In this document: in pieces, positions 1 to 7,544 of the stretch
How positions within the stretch are numbered: position 1 is the stretch's first letter
Layout of the letters: every line of letters starts with the position of its first letter
Source: Rubrobacteraceae bacterium
GTDB taxonomy: Bacteria; Actinomycetota; Rubrobacteria; Rubrobacterales; Rubrobacteraceae
Length of the DNA stretch: 11,444 nucleotides
Reading direction: 5' to 3'
NCBI GenBank assembly: GCA_029240775.1
Contig: JARDZQ010000018.1
Location: 1 to 11,444 of the forward strand
The notes under the pieces: generated by a model
Told to the model about the DNA's origin: nothing
The model's database searches: none
The model's input: the letters and a program-made list of their open reading frames with translations, nothing else
Translations under genes and position numbers: made by a program

Positions 1-2074
1 GCTTGACGACGCTGACGTAAGGGAGTACCTCGGCGAGCACCTCCCAGGCCTCCTCCCTGTCCGGCCACACCCGCGGGTCGTAGTTCGGGTCGAGGGAGAT
101 CAGCTTGCCGAGACGGGTTCCGAGCCGCATGGCCCGCCGGACCGCGAGTCGCTGCGGGGCACGCGAGAGGGCGAAAGCCGAGGTGTGTACCACCTTCGCG
201 CGCTCGATAAGCTCGTCAGGTATCTCGCGGATGGTCAGGAGCGCGTCGGCCCCACGGTTTACCTGAAAGTCCGGGACGCCGACGGTTCGGGTGACGAAGG
301 CGCTCGTGGTCGCCGCCTCAGAGGTCCGGCGCAGCCCTTCGGTCGAGACGCCGTGTCGCCCGAGTTGTTCTTCCACGAAGTCCCCGAAGTGGTCCGCGCC
401 GACCTTGGAGATCACGGCCGAGCGCGCACCCAGCTTGGCGACGTAGACGGCGACGTTCGCCGGCTGTCCGCCGAGGTAGCGGCTGAAGCGCCCGACGGTC
501 CGGAGTGAGATCGCGTACTCGTGCGAGATGAAGTCCACGAGCGTCTCCCCGACCGCGAGCACGTCGAGCCCGAAGTACAGCTCGTCGAGCATCTGCAACG
601 AGATGTCGTTCTCCGGCTTCGGGTCCGTGAAGTAAGTGGGGATCTCGACGCTTGGCGACGGCGTGGGGAAGCTGCTCGAGGTTGCTTCCTCCGCTCTCCT
701 GCCCTCGATGGCCTCCAGGTAGCCTGCGGCTGTGCGCTCCCAGGTGTAGTGAGCGAGCACCCGCTCGTAGCCGGCCTCGGCGTAGCGGCGCCAGCGCTCG
801 AGGCTGCCCGCGAGCGCGTAGAGCCCGGCGGCGACCTCCTCGGGATCCGATGGGTCCACCAGGATGCCGTACTCCTCGTCGCCCTCGCGCAGGGACTCGC
901 TCGGGCCGCCGTTCTTGGTGACGACGGCCGGGAGTCCTGCGGCCATGGCCTCCAGGGGAGCGAGGCCGAAGGGCTCGTAGAGGGCCGTCAGCGCGAAGAC
1001 CGAGTGCCGCGCGGAGAAGAAACGGTAGGCCGCGGCGAGCTGGCCCTGGCTGCGCAGGGCGAACATCGAGACGAGGCCACGCATCCGCGCGTGCTCTATG
1101 ACCTCCATGATTTCGTCCAGAACGGTTCTCTCGGCCTCGCTGGCGTCCCTATGGTCTTCGAGTGGATCTTCGAGGTCGCCCGTAACGATCACCAGGTTCG
1201 CACTTTCCCTGAGCGTGGGGCTGCTGGCGAACGCTTCCACCAGCGCCAGGTGGTTCTTCTTGGGATCGAGCCGGCTCGAGGCGACGACGCACGGCAGCTC
1301 GAGACGCCCCGGGTCGAGGTCCCGCTCCAGCGCTGCCCGGACGTGGGCGTGCACCGCGTCCTCGTCTGCGGCGCGGGAGGACCTGTCGAAGACGTGCATC
1401 GCCACACCGGGGGGGACGGCGGCGAAGCGGGCGTCGTCGGTAGGGTCCACCGCGCCCCTGTAGGCGTTGTGGGTGTACTGGTTGTAGCGCTCCTGGGAGG
1501 TGCTCGTGATGTTGACCGCCGAGCGGTTCATCGAGAGACGCTCGGCGACCAGGCGCCGCGCGAAGTGGTAGCGGGCGTCTACCTCGCCGATGCCTTTGCG
1601 CGCGATCTCCATCTTGTCCATCTTCTGCGCGCCCAACGAGTGGGCCGTGAAGCTGAAAGGGATGCCTGCGCGCTCTTCGATCAGGGCTGCGCACAGCCCC
1701 CCGTCGCCGTAGTGCGACGTCACAACGTCCGGCAGCGAGCCCTCCCCTTCGTAGAGCTCCAGCAAGCGCGGGACGAACTCGGTACCGAGGTAGGGCCAGA
1801 GCTCCTCTTTGGGGAGGAAGCGGTCCGGGCCACAGGGGATGCGCAGGATGCGGACGTTCTCGTAGCCTGGATAGGCGTCGGTCGGAGCGGCGAACTCGGG
1901 CCAGTCGGGGTCGATGATCCTGCGCGTCACGATGTCCACCTTGTGTCCAAGCTTGCCCATCGCGAGCGCGAGCTCCTTGACGTAGACGAGCTGGCCGCCG
2001 AAGTCCGGGTGAGCGGTCCAGTAAGAGTCTTTGGGGTCGAAGTTGCCCTGCGGGTTTATGAAGGCGACGTGCAC
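1..2074 (-). CDS. Sucrose-phosphate synthase-type GT4 glycosyltransferase fused to a PfkB sugar kinase (3' end outside window)
   Basis: The frame is open for 691 codons from GTG 2074 to the left edge, without a stop. Residues 1-460 are a complete GT-B glycosyltransferase that closely resembles the bacterial sucrose-phosphate synthase of Halothermothrix orenii as I remember it. The N-terminal loop has FGGQ (25-28), there is an HSLGAQKM segment (145-152), and the GT4 EX7E motif is EPFGLAPLE (367-375). In that family the enzyme transfers glucose from a nucleotide sugar to fructose 6-phosphate. A linker of about 40 residues (461-502, Ser/Pro/Glu-rich) leads into a PfkB kinase domain beginning LDVLAVGE (503-510), with signature 1 around LGGQPANVAVYVAKLG (534-549) and the DPNYDPRVWPD segment (662-672). 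The catalytic GAGD part lies beyond the edge. GGAGG sits 8 bases before GTG. The gene follows a second PfkB gene by 37 bases. The acceptor and donor are inferred; a mannosylfructose-phosphate synthase role is the main alternative. Confidence 0.88.
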   Translation of the reverse strand, partial: MHVAFINPQGNFDPKDSYWTAHPDFGGQLVYVKELALAMGKLGHKVDIVTRRIIDPDWPEFAAPTDAYPGYENVRILRIPCGPDRFLPKEELWPYLGTEFVPRLLELYEGEGSLPDVVTSHYGDGGLCAALIEERAGIPFSFTAHSLGAQKMDKMEIARKGIGEVDARYHFARRLVAERLSMNRSAVNITSTSQERYNQYTHNAYRGAVDPTDDARFAAVPPGVAMHVFDRSSRAADEDAVHAHVRAALERDLDPGRLELPCVVASSRLDPKKNHLALVEAFASSPTLRESANLVIVTGDLEDPLEDHRDASEAERTVLDEIMEVIEHARMRGLVSMFALRSQGQLAAAYRFFSARHSVFALTALYEPFGLAPLEAMAAGLPAVVTKNGGPSESLREGDEEYGILVDPSDPEEVAAGLYALAGSLERWRRYAEAGYERVLAHYTWERTAAGYLEAIEGRRAEEATSSSFPTPSPSVEIPTYFTDPKPENDISLQMLDELYFGLDVLAVGETLVDFISHEYAISLRTVGRFSRYLGGQPANVAVYVAKLGARSAVISKVGADHFGDFVEEQLGRHGVSTEGLRRTSEAATTSAFVTRTVGVPDFQVNRGADALLTIREIPDELIERAKVVHTSAFALSRAPQRLAVRRAMRLGTRLGKLISLDPNYDPRVWPDREEAWEVLAEVLPYVSVVK

Positions 2075-2082
2075 CGGGGTAT

Positions 2083-2087
2083 CCTCC
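2083..2087 (-). promoter_or_regulatory. Ribosome binding site that sets the GTG 2074 start
   Basis: GGAGG on the minus strand lies 8 bases upstream of GTG 2074. The protein then begins HVAFINPQGNFDP, which is where SPS-family proteins normally begin, so motif and homology agree on the start. Confidence 0.7.
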
Positions 2088-2111
2088 AAAGTCTGTCGCC
2101 TTTCCGGGCGC

Positions 2112-3104
2112 CTATCTGGCGCCATCGCTAGCCGGGCTCGTCCCTTTCTCCGCGATCTCCTCGAGCCGGGCGTAGATCGGACCGCGGTCTATATCGTTTG
2201 GCAGCGGCCCGACCTGCTCGAGCTTCATCTCGGCCACCTCGCGGGCGAAGAGGGCGCAGCGCATGGGGCGCTCCCCGTCTAGCATCGCGGTGAGGAAGCC
2301 GGCCCAGAAGGCGTCTCCGGCCCCGGTCGCGTCGTGGACCTCGACGGGCCGGGCGGGGACGTGGCCGGAGATCCTGCCGTTCTCGGAGACGAGGGTCCCG
2401 TCCTTGCCCATCGTGAGGATGACCGTTATGGGTCCCATCTCGTGGAACATCCTCAGGTACTCCTCGGGCTCGTACTCGCGGCCGAAGATACGCCCGGCGT
2501 CGTCGAGGGAGGGCTTGGTGATGTCCACGTACTTGTAGACCTCGGGCAGCACCCTCCTGGCCTCTTTGTGGTCCGGCCAGACGCGCCGGCTGTAGTTGGG
2601 GTCGAAGGAGACGACCTTGCCCCCCTCGCGGGCCAGCCGGAAGGCTTCGTAGACCGCCGAGCGGCACGGCTCCCGTGATAGGGCGAAGGCCGAGGAGTGG
2701 ACCACGCGGGCGCTGTCTATGGCCTCCTCTGAGACCTCGCCCGGCGACAGGAGGTAGTCGCCGCTGCGGAACTCCTTGAAGTCCGGGGTGCCGCTGGTGG
2801 AAGAGACGAAGACTATGGTGGTGTTGGTCCTGTGGTCCATGACCAGGTACTCCGTGATGACGCCGTGGCGCGCGAGCTGGCTCTTCAAGAACTTCCCGAA
2901 CGCCCCGATGCCCGTCTTGGAGACGACCGCCGCCGCGCCGCCCAGCTTGGAGACGTAGACCGCGATGTTGGCCGGAGACCCGCCCAGGTGCCGCCGGAAC
3001 GTCTTCGCGTTCCCCAGCGTGTCGATCTGCTCGACGGAGATGAAGTCAACCACCAGCTCCCCGACGGATACGATGTCGAGGGCCTCCACCTCCGACGCGT
3101 CCAA
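2112..3104 (-). CDS. PfkB-family carbohydrate kinase (probable fructokinase)
   Basis: This 330-residue protein has the usual length of a ribokinase/PfkB sugar kinase. Signature 1 is visible around GGSPANIAVYVSKLGG (41-56). Signature 2 is DATGAGDAFWAGF from residue 258, with the catalytic Asp in GAGD at 264. The family phosphorylates sugars or nucleosides with ATP in the cytosol. Fructose is inferred from the next gene, a sucrose-phosphate-synthase-like fusion that would consume fructose 6-phosphate; 2-keto-3-deoxygluconate or another hexose cannot be excluded. Its N-terminal two thirds align without large gaps to the kinase domain of that fusion, so the two are paralogues. I chose TTG 3104 because AGAGG/AAGGA purine-rich sequence lies just upstream and the nearby ATG (minus strand, at 3123) is out of frame. 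It is the first gene of the two-gene operon. Confidence 0.88.
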   Translation of the reverse strand: MDASEVEALDIVSVGELVVDFISVEQIDTLGNAKTFRRHLGGSPANIAVYVSKLGGAAAVVSKTGIGAFGKFLKSQLARHGVITEYLVMDHRTNTTIVFVSSTSGTPDFKEFRSGDYLLSPGEVSEEAIDSARVVHSSAFALSREPCRSAVYEAFRLAREGGKVVSFDPNYSRRVWPDHKEARRVLPEVYKYVDITKPSLDDAGRIFGREYEPEEYLRMFHEMGPITVILTMGKDGTLVSENGRISGHVPARPVEVHDATGAGDAFWAGFLTAMLDGERPMRCALFAREVAEMKLEQVGPLPNDIDRGPIYARLEEIAEKGTSPASDGAR

Positions 3105-3128
3105 TCTTCCTTCCTCTCTTCATGGTTC

Positions 3129-3177
3129 CGTCCGCGGGCAATATTCTATAGGTCCCCTGTAGGTCCCGCGGCGGACG
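3129..3177 (-). promoter_or_regulatory. Putative promoter/operator of the PfkB-SPS operon
   Basis: Read on the minus strand, a -10-like TATAGAAT (3143-3150) is preceded by two GGGACC hexamers (3151-3156 and 3162-3167) spaced 11 bases apart, about one helical turn. No good -35 box is visible at the normal distance. The block is bracketed by an inverted repeat: CGTCCGCGGG (3129-3138) and CCCGCGG-CGG-ACG (3165-3177), the right arm carrying three extra bases. This arrangement suggests a regulator-dependent promoter, but it is inferred from pattern only. Confidence 0.35.
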
Positions 3178-3193
3178 CAAAGCCCCGGACTAA

Positions 3194-3516
3194 GAGAGCG
3201 ACATCGAGGTCTTCAACGACTCGACGCGGCGCATCATGTTCGCTACCTGCGCCGGCGGCGCCCAGACCCACACCGTCACAAGGATGCTGACATTCGATCC
3301 ACCGCCGGCTTCCACGAATGCAGCTTCGTCTATGCCCCGGACTCCGTCGCCTTCTAGGCGGACAGGCTGGGGATGCAGTACTGGGACACCAGTGTCCCCC
3401 GGACCTCCATGCACCTGATGCTCAACAGCTGGTTCCCGCGCTGGCTGGACGGTAGAAAGCCCAAGAAAAACGCCTTCACCTACGTGGACGGCATCTCCTT
3501 CGAGGCCAGGCCGTGA
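3194..3516 (+). pseudogene. Remnant of a GH16-like glycoside hydrolase (C-terminal part, broken)
   Basis: Two reading frames join into one recognisable protein tail. Frame one (3194-3298) reads ESDIEVFNDSTRRIMFA and ends at LTFD. Frame two (3301-3516) continues TAGFHECSFVYAPDSVAF, then a TAG at 3355-3357, then MQYWDTSVPRTSMHLMLN and ends FTYVDGISFEARP with TGA at 3514. ESDIE fits the ExDxE catalytic strand of GH16 beta-glucanases, and the HLMLNSWFPRWL and YVDGISF segments fit the C-terminal half of that jelly-roll fold. One missing base near 3299 explains the frame change. A TAA at 3191-3193 sits directly before the remnant, so there is no usable start and the N-terminal half is gone. The gene is not expected to be functional. 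The family call rests on motif recall and is moderate. Confidence 0.6.
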
Positions 3517-3648
3517 GCCGCTAGAAGAAACGTCGCGCGGCGAAGCCCGATAGCCGCCCTACCCTCGTTGTCTGTCCACTCACCGCGCTTTTCGGCGAGG
3601 GGTGGTATATGCATGGTGTAAGACGTCCTCTAATCGAACAGGAGCAGG

Positions 3649-4509
3649 GTGCAGAACAGCGGCATGGAGGGGAAGGTCGTCCTGATCACCGGCGGCACCT
3701 CCGGCATTGGCAGGGCCGCGGCGACGTCGCTTGCCACGATGGGCGCTGAGGTCGTCGTAAGCGGCCGCAATAGAGAACGCGGGGAGGTGGCGCTCCAGAA
3801 GATCCGGGACGCGTCGGGCAGTGAGAAGGTCTCGCTCATCCTCGCGGACCTCTCGGTGCAGGCGGAGGTGCGCGCTCTGGCGGAAGAGTTCAGACAGAGT
3901 CACGACCGGCTCGACGTGCTCGTGAACAACGCCGGCCTGATCCAATCGAAGCGAACCGAGACGCCGGATGGTCTGGAGCTGACGCTCGCCGTCAACCACC
4001 TCGCCCCTTTCCTCCTGACGAACCTGTTGCTCGATCTGCTCAAAGAGAGCGCCCCGAGCCGGATCATCACCGTCTCCTCCGAGGCGAGGCGCGGGGCCAC
4101 CATAGACTTCGACGACTTGCAGTCCGAGAGGCGCTACCGGGAGTTCTCGGTCTACGGAATGACCAAGAGGGCCAACATCCTTTTCACCTACGAGCTTGCC
4201 GAGCGGTTGGAGAGGACCGGCGTCGTCGCCAACTGCCTGCATCCGGGAGGGGTCAACACCAACTTCGGCCAGAACAACCGCGGCCCGATGGCCCTGCTCT
4301 TCCGGGTTCTCAAGCCGTTCATGCGGTCTCCGGAGGCGGGGGCGGATACTATCGTCTACCTCGCAGCCTCGCCGGAAGCGGGAGAGATAAGCGGTAAGTA
4401 CCTGAAGGACAGAGAAGAAGTGTCTCCCGCGGAGCCGCGCGACAGGGCAGCGCAGAGAAGGTTGTGGGAGATCAGCGAGGAGCTCACCAACCGTGGGGTT
4501 ACGTCGTAG
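3649..4509 (+). CDS. Short-chain dehydrogenase/reductase (retinol-dehydrogenase-like)
   Basis: A classical SDR of 286 residues. The Rossmann dinucleotide motif TGGTSGIG is at 14-21, NNAG at 93-96, the catalytic Ser at 143/144 (TVSSEA), and the active-site pair YGMTK at Tyr169 and Lys173. The CLHPGGVNTN segment (196-204) is typical of the retinol dehydrogenase/WWOX-like branch. After the first strand (VVVSGRNRER, 35-44) Arg residues sit where NADP would be bound, so NADP(H) is likely. The substrate is not predictable. GTG 3649 was chosen because AGGAG lies 4 bases before it; ATG 3664 has no ribosome site at normal distance. The gene is 60 bases upstream of the ABC exporter and probably in the same transcript. 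Confidence 0.9.
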   Translation: MQNSGMEGKVVLITGGTSGIGRAAATSLATMGAEVVVSGRNRERGEVALQKIRDASGSEKVSLILADLSVQAEVRALAEEFRQSHDRLDVLVNNAGLIQSKRTETPDGLELTLAVNHLAPFLLTNLLLDLLKESAPSRIITVSSEARRGATIDFDDLQSERRYREFSVYGMTKRANILFTYELAERLERTGVVANCLHPGGVNTNFGQNNRGPMALLFRVLKPFMRSPEAGADTIVYLAASPEAGEISGKYLKDREEVSPAEPRDRAAQRRLWEISEELTNRGVTS

Positions 4510-4556
4510 AATCTGGGGGTTTGAACAAGGGCTTTGCAGAGGTGGTTTGATGGTGA

Positions 4557-4561
4557 AGAGG
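4557..4561 (+). promoter_or_regulatory. Ribosome binding site that sets the ATG 4570 start
   Basis: AGAGG lies 8 bases upstream of ATG 4570. The open frame extends further upstream to a TTG at 4534, but that codon lacks a ribosome site and would add residues that do not belong to the ABC fold. Confidence 0.6.
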
Positions 4562-4569
4562 ATTTGCTG

Positions 4570-5538
4570 ATGGGCCGCAGGGGCGGCATAGAAGTGGAGA
4601 ATTTGGTCCGCGTGTTCCGCAAAGGACCGAGGGCCGTGGACGGCATAAGCCTGGCGGTGGAGCCAGGCGAGATCTACGGCTTCCTCGGCCCCAACGGCGC
4701 GGGCAAGTCCACGACGGTCCTGATGCTCACGACGCTCCTGCCGCCGACCAGCGGCACCGCGCGCGTCGCGGGCTACGACGTCGTGAAGGAGGGACCGCAG
4801 GTGCGGGCCACCATCGGGGCAGCGCTGCAAGAAGCGGCCCTCGACCAGTTCCTCACCGGACGCGACCACCTGCACTTGCAGGGCGCGCTGCACGGTCTCC
4901 CACGCCTCGAGCGTCGCAAGAGGGGAGAGGAGCTCCTCCAGCGCGTCGGGCTCTCCGAGGCCGCCGACAGGAAGGTGCGGGGGTACTCCGGCGGGATGAA
5001 GCGGAGGCTCGACCTCGCGCTCGCCCTCGTGCACCGGCCGAGCATCCTGTTCCTCGACGAGCCGACGACCGGCCTCGACCCCCAGAGCCGCAGCGCGCTC
5101 TGGGCCGAGGTCAGCCGGCTCGCCCGCGAGGACGGGGTAACGGTCTTCCTCACGACCCAGTACCTCGAAGAGGCCGACGTGCTCGCGGACCGCGTCGGGA
5201 TCATCGACCACGGCCACATCGTCGCCGAGGACACGCCCGAGGCGCTGAAAGCCGAGATCGGACGCCCCAGCGTCGAGGCGACGCCCATGGACCCGAAGGA
5301 GCGCGACGCGGTGGCACGGGCTCTGGGGCGTTTCGGGGAGGAGATACCCGCCCAGCCGGGGGCCGTCTCCGTCAGGCTGGACCGCGGCGACCTCGCCGAC
5401 GTGGTGCGCGCCCTCGACGCCGAAGACCTCAAGGTCTCGAACCTCAGGCTAGACGAGCCCTCACTGAACGACGTGTTCCTGGAGAAGACGGGACGTTCCC
5501 TGGAAGGCGCGGGAGACCCCGAGGCCGAGGAGGCGTAG
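4570..5538 (+). CDS. ABC transporter ATP-binding protein, daunorubicin-resistance (DrrA) type
   Basis: A 322-residue cytosolic ATPase of an ABC-2 exporter. Walker A GPNGAGKST is at 40-48, the Q-loop Gln at 87, the signature YSGGM at 139-143, and Walker B ILFLDE at 159-164 followed by the D-loop PTTGLD. TTQYLEEAD (195-203) has Gln in the H-loop position, as is usual for DrrA-like proteins. The C-terminal 100 residues end in LRLDEPSLNDVFLEKTG, the extra domain typical of this branch. It powers export with the two permeases that follow (first permease starts one base after its stop). The exported compound is unknown; drug, glycolipid or antibiotic efflux are all possible. The preceding SDR and the following F420-type oxidoreductase suggest a shared role in handling a redox-active small molecule, which is inference. 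Confidence 0.93.
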   Translation: MGRRGGIEVENLVRVFRKGPRAVDGISLAVEPGEIYGFLGPNGAGKSTTVLMLTTLLPPTSGTARVAGYDVVKEGPQVRATIGAALQEAALDQFLTGRDHLHLQGALHGLPRLERRKRGEELLQRVGLSEAADRKVRGYSGGMKRRLDLALALVHRPSILFLDEPTTGLDPQSRSALWAEVSRLAREDGVTVFLTTQYLEEADVLADRVGIIDHGHIVAEDTPEALKAEIGRPSVEATPMDPKERDAVARALGRFGEEIPAQPGAVSVRLDRGDLADVVRALDAEDLKVSNLRLDEPSLNDVFLEKTGRSLEGAGDPEAEEA

Positions 5539-5539
5539 G

Positions 5540-6313
5540 GTGGGCTCTTCGCTCCCCGTCCAGGTCGCGGCGCTCGCGCAGCGCTCCGTGCTGCGGACCG
5601 TGCGTCAGCCGGCGGTCATAATCTCCGCCCTCCTCTTCCCGATGATGTTCTTCTCCATTAACGCTTACGGGCTGGATGCCGCCGCGCGTCTCCCGGGCTT
5701 CCCGGCCGACACCTACCTGGACTTCGCCTTCGCCTTCCCGCTCATCCAGGCCTCGCTCTTCGGCGCGATCACCGCGGGTGCCGACCTCGCCCGCGACATC
5801 GAAAGCGGCTTCTTCGACAGGCTCAAGCTCACCCCGATGCGCCCAGTCTCGCTGCTCCTCGGGATGCTGGGTGGGATCCTGGCGCTCGGGCTCTTGCAGG
5901 GCGTCGTGTTCCTCGCGATTGGGACCCTCATGGGGGTTGACGTGAGGAGCGGTCTCCTCGGCATGGTCGTCATCGTATTCCTCATGATGCTCGTGGCTCT
6001 GGGGTTCGGGGGGATCGGGGCTATATTGGCTTTGCGGACCGGCTCGGTGGAGGCCGTCGAGAGCGCCTTCCCGCTTTTCTTCGTCGCCATCTTCATGTCA
6101 AGCATAAACTTGCCGAGGAACCTGATCGAGGCCGACTGGTTCCGCTTCATCGCGACGATCAACCCGATCTCCTACCTGGTCGAAGGCATCCGGAGCCTCG
6201 TCATCACCGGCTGGGACGCGCGGACGCTGGCCATAGGCTTCGCCTGCGCGGCTGCTATCGTCGTGGTGGCCCTCGCCGGAGCTGCGGCTTCTTTGCGGAC
6301 GAGGGTGGCGTAG
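5540..6313 (+). CDS. ABC-2 type transporter permease 1
   Basis: This 257-residue membrane protein has about six hydrophobic segments (roughly 26-42, 60-80, 104-130, 138-163, 176-190, 228-250). The ABC-2 family pattern is visible: a cytosolic loop with DIESGFFDRLKLTPMRP (86-102) after the second segment, and the INPISYLVEGIRSL stretch (207-220) before the last one. It would form the membrane channel with the next permease and the DrrA-like ATPase. GTG 5540 follows the ATPase stop by one base, and GAGGAGG from the end of the ATPase gene serves as its ribosome site, so translation is probably coupled. Confidence 0.9.
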   Translation: MGSSLPVQVAALAQRSVLRTVRQPAVIISALLFPMMFFSINAYGLDAAARLPGFPADTYLDFAFAFPLIQASLFGAITAGADLARDIESGFFDRLKLTPMRPVSLLLGMLGGILALGLLQGVVFLAIGTLMGVDVRSGLLGMVVIVFLMMLVALGFGGIGAILALRTGSVEAVESAFPLFFVAIFMSSINLPRNLIEADWFRFIATINPISYLVEGIRSLVITGWDARTLAIGFACAAAIVVVALAGAAASLRTRVA

Positions 6314-6315
6314 GC

Positions 6316-7083
6316 GTGGGCGGCTTCTTCTGGGTGGCGGGGGCTGTGGCGGGGCGTCAGATCTACAAGTATTTCGCCAACCCCGCCTTCCTTGCGCCGG
6401 CGCTCTTCCCGCTGTTCTTCTTCGTCGCCTTCGCCGGAGGTCTGACGCGGGTCGGCGACGTGCCCGGCTTTGACTACGCCCCCGGCTACATCGCCTTCCA
6501 GTACGTATGGGCCCTCTTGCAGGCGGTTGCGATGGGCGGGGCGTTCACGGGTTTCTCTATCGCAGGGGACTTCGAGAACGGGTTCGCGAGAAGGTTACTT
6601 CTCGCCGCCAAGAACCGGTCCGGGATCATCCTCGGATACACCATCGCCTCGCTCGTGCGCGTCACCGTGACGGGAGCGCTCGTGACCGTTATCGCGCTCG
6701 TGGTCGGTATCCCCATAAGCGGCGGGTTCGACCTCTTCGGCCTGATCGGGCTCGCCGCCCTTGTGAACGTCGCGGCGACGCTCTTCGGGGCGGGGGTGGC
6801 GATGCTGCTTCGCACCCAGCAGGCGGGGCCGGTGATCCGGACCCCCATCTTTATGGTTCTCTTCCTCGCCCCGGTCTTCGTGCCGCTGAACCTGCTGCAG
6901 GGCTGGCTCCAGACGATAGCCCGCCTGAACCCGTTCACGACCGTCCTCGACGCCGCCCGCGGCTTCCTCGCCGGCGAGCCTACGAGCGCCCTCCCAGCGT
7001 ACGGTATCGGGTTCGCACTCGTCCTCGTCTTTGCACTCTGGGCACTCTACGGACTGCGACGCGCCGAGAGGGTTGGCAGCTAG
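6316..7083 (+). CDS. ABC-2 type transporter permease 2
   Basis: A 255-residue second permease, with hydrophobic segments at about 24-41, 58-80, 103-131, 139-164, 177-194 and 228-247. DFENGFARRLLLAAKNRSG (85-103) corresponds to the DIESGFFDRLKL loop of permease 1, and LNPFTTVLDAARGFLAG (204-220) to its NPISYLVEGIRSL stretch, so the two are distant paralogues and likely form a heterodimer. GTG 6316 begins two bases after the previous stop. Its own stop TAG shares its G with the GTG of the next gene. Confidence 0.9.
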   Translation: MGGFFWVAGAVAGRQIYKYFANPAFLAPALFPLFFFVAFAGGLTRVGDVPGFDYAPGYIAFQYVWALLQAVAMGGAFTGFSIAGDFENGFARRLLLAAKNRSGIILGYTIASLVRVTVTGALVTVIALVVGIPISGGFDLFGLIGLAALVNVAATLFGAGVAMLLRTQQAGPVIRTPIFMVLFLAPVFVPLNLLQGWLQTIARLNPFTTVLDAARGFLAGEPTSALPAYGIGFALVLVFALWALYGLRRAERVGS

Positions 7084-7544
7084 TGGCGCGGGGACGGGCG
7101 TACACGCCCGCTATCGCCGCCGCCCAGAAGTGGGTCACGAAGCTGCACGTCGCTGCGTACCGGGCTACCGAGGGTAAGATCGGTGGCCGCCTGATGAACA
7201 GCCCGGTCCTGCTCCTCCTCACTACGGGCCGCAAGTCGGGGAAGGAGCGCACGACCCCGCTGCTATTTCTCCGAGACGGCGTCAACTACATCATGGTCGC
7301 CTCAAACGGCGGCACCGCAGGAGACCCGGCCTGGTGGCTGAACCTGCAGAAAGATCCCGAGGCTATCGTCGAGGTTGGTGGCTGGACGCTGCGCGTGCGG
7401 GCCGAAGAGGTCAAGGGGGAGGAGAAGCGCCGGCTCTGGACGCGGCTCGTCGAGATGTATCCCCTATACGAGAGCTACCAGCAACGTACGGACCGCGAGA
7501 TCCCGGTCATCTTGCTGCGTCCCGTCGAGGGCGGGGCAACGTAA
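7083..7544 (+). CDS. Deazaflavin (F420)-dependent nitroreductase-like protein, DDN family
   Basis: This 153-residue protein matches the small split-barrel DDN family. LLLLTTGRKSGKERTTPLLF (43-62) is the family's cofactor phosphate-binding segment, and ASNGGTAGDPAWWLNLQKDP (73-92) is its second conserved stretch. Members reduce diverse substrates with coenzyme F420H2, mainly in actinobacteria. The substrate here is unknown. The start is GTG 7083, where the G is also the last base of the TAG of permease 2; GAGAGGG lies 10 bases upstream. This one-base overlap ties its expression to the exporter. A start further upstream would only overlap the permease in another frame. The cofactor assignment is by family, not from a residue test. 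Confidence 0.88.
   Translation: MARGRAYTPAIAAAQKWVTKLHVAAYRATEGKIGGRLMNSPVLLLLTTGRKSGKERTTPLLFLRDGVNYIMVASNGGTAGDPAWWLNLQKDPEAIVEVGGWTLRVRAEEVKGEEKRRLWTRLVEMYPLYESYQQRTDREIPVILLRPVEGGAT

Noticed and set aside
521..2131. Long plus-strand open frame of 536 codons
   Set aside because: It is the antisense shadow of the synthase-kinase fusion: rich in Arg/Val/Glu/Gly without any motif, while the opposite strand shows clear GT4 and PfkB motifs over the same bases.
3580..5217. Long minus-strand open frame of 545 codons
   Set aside because: It spans the SDR and ABC ATPase genes in antisense and the gap between them; no domain can be recognised, and long shadow frames are expected at this GC content.
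6507..7082. N-terminal extension of the DDN-family protein to about 345 residues
   Set aside because: The upstream part reads permease 2 in another frame, giving Arg-rich sequence without motifs. GTG 7083, overlapping the TAG of the permease, gives the normal family length.
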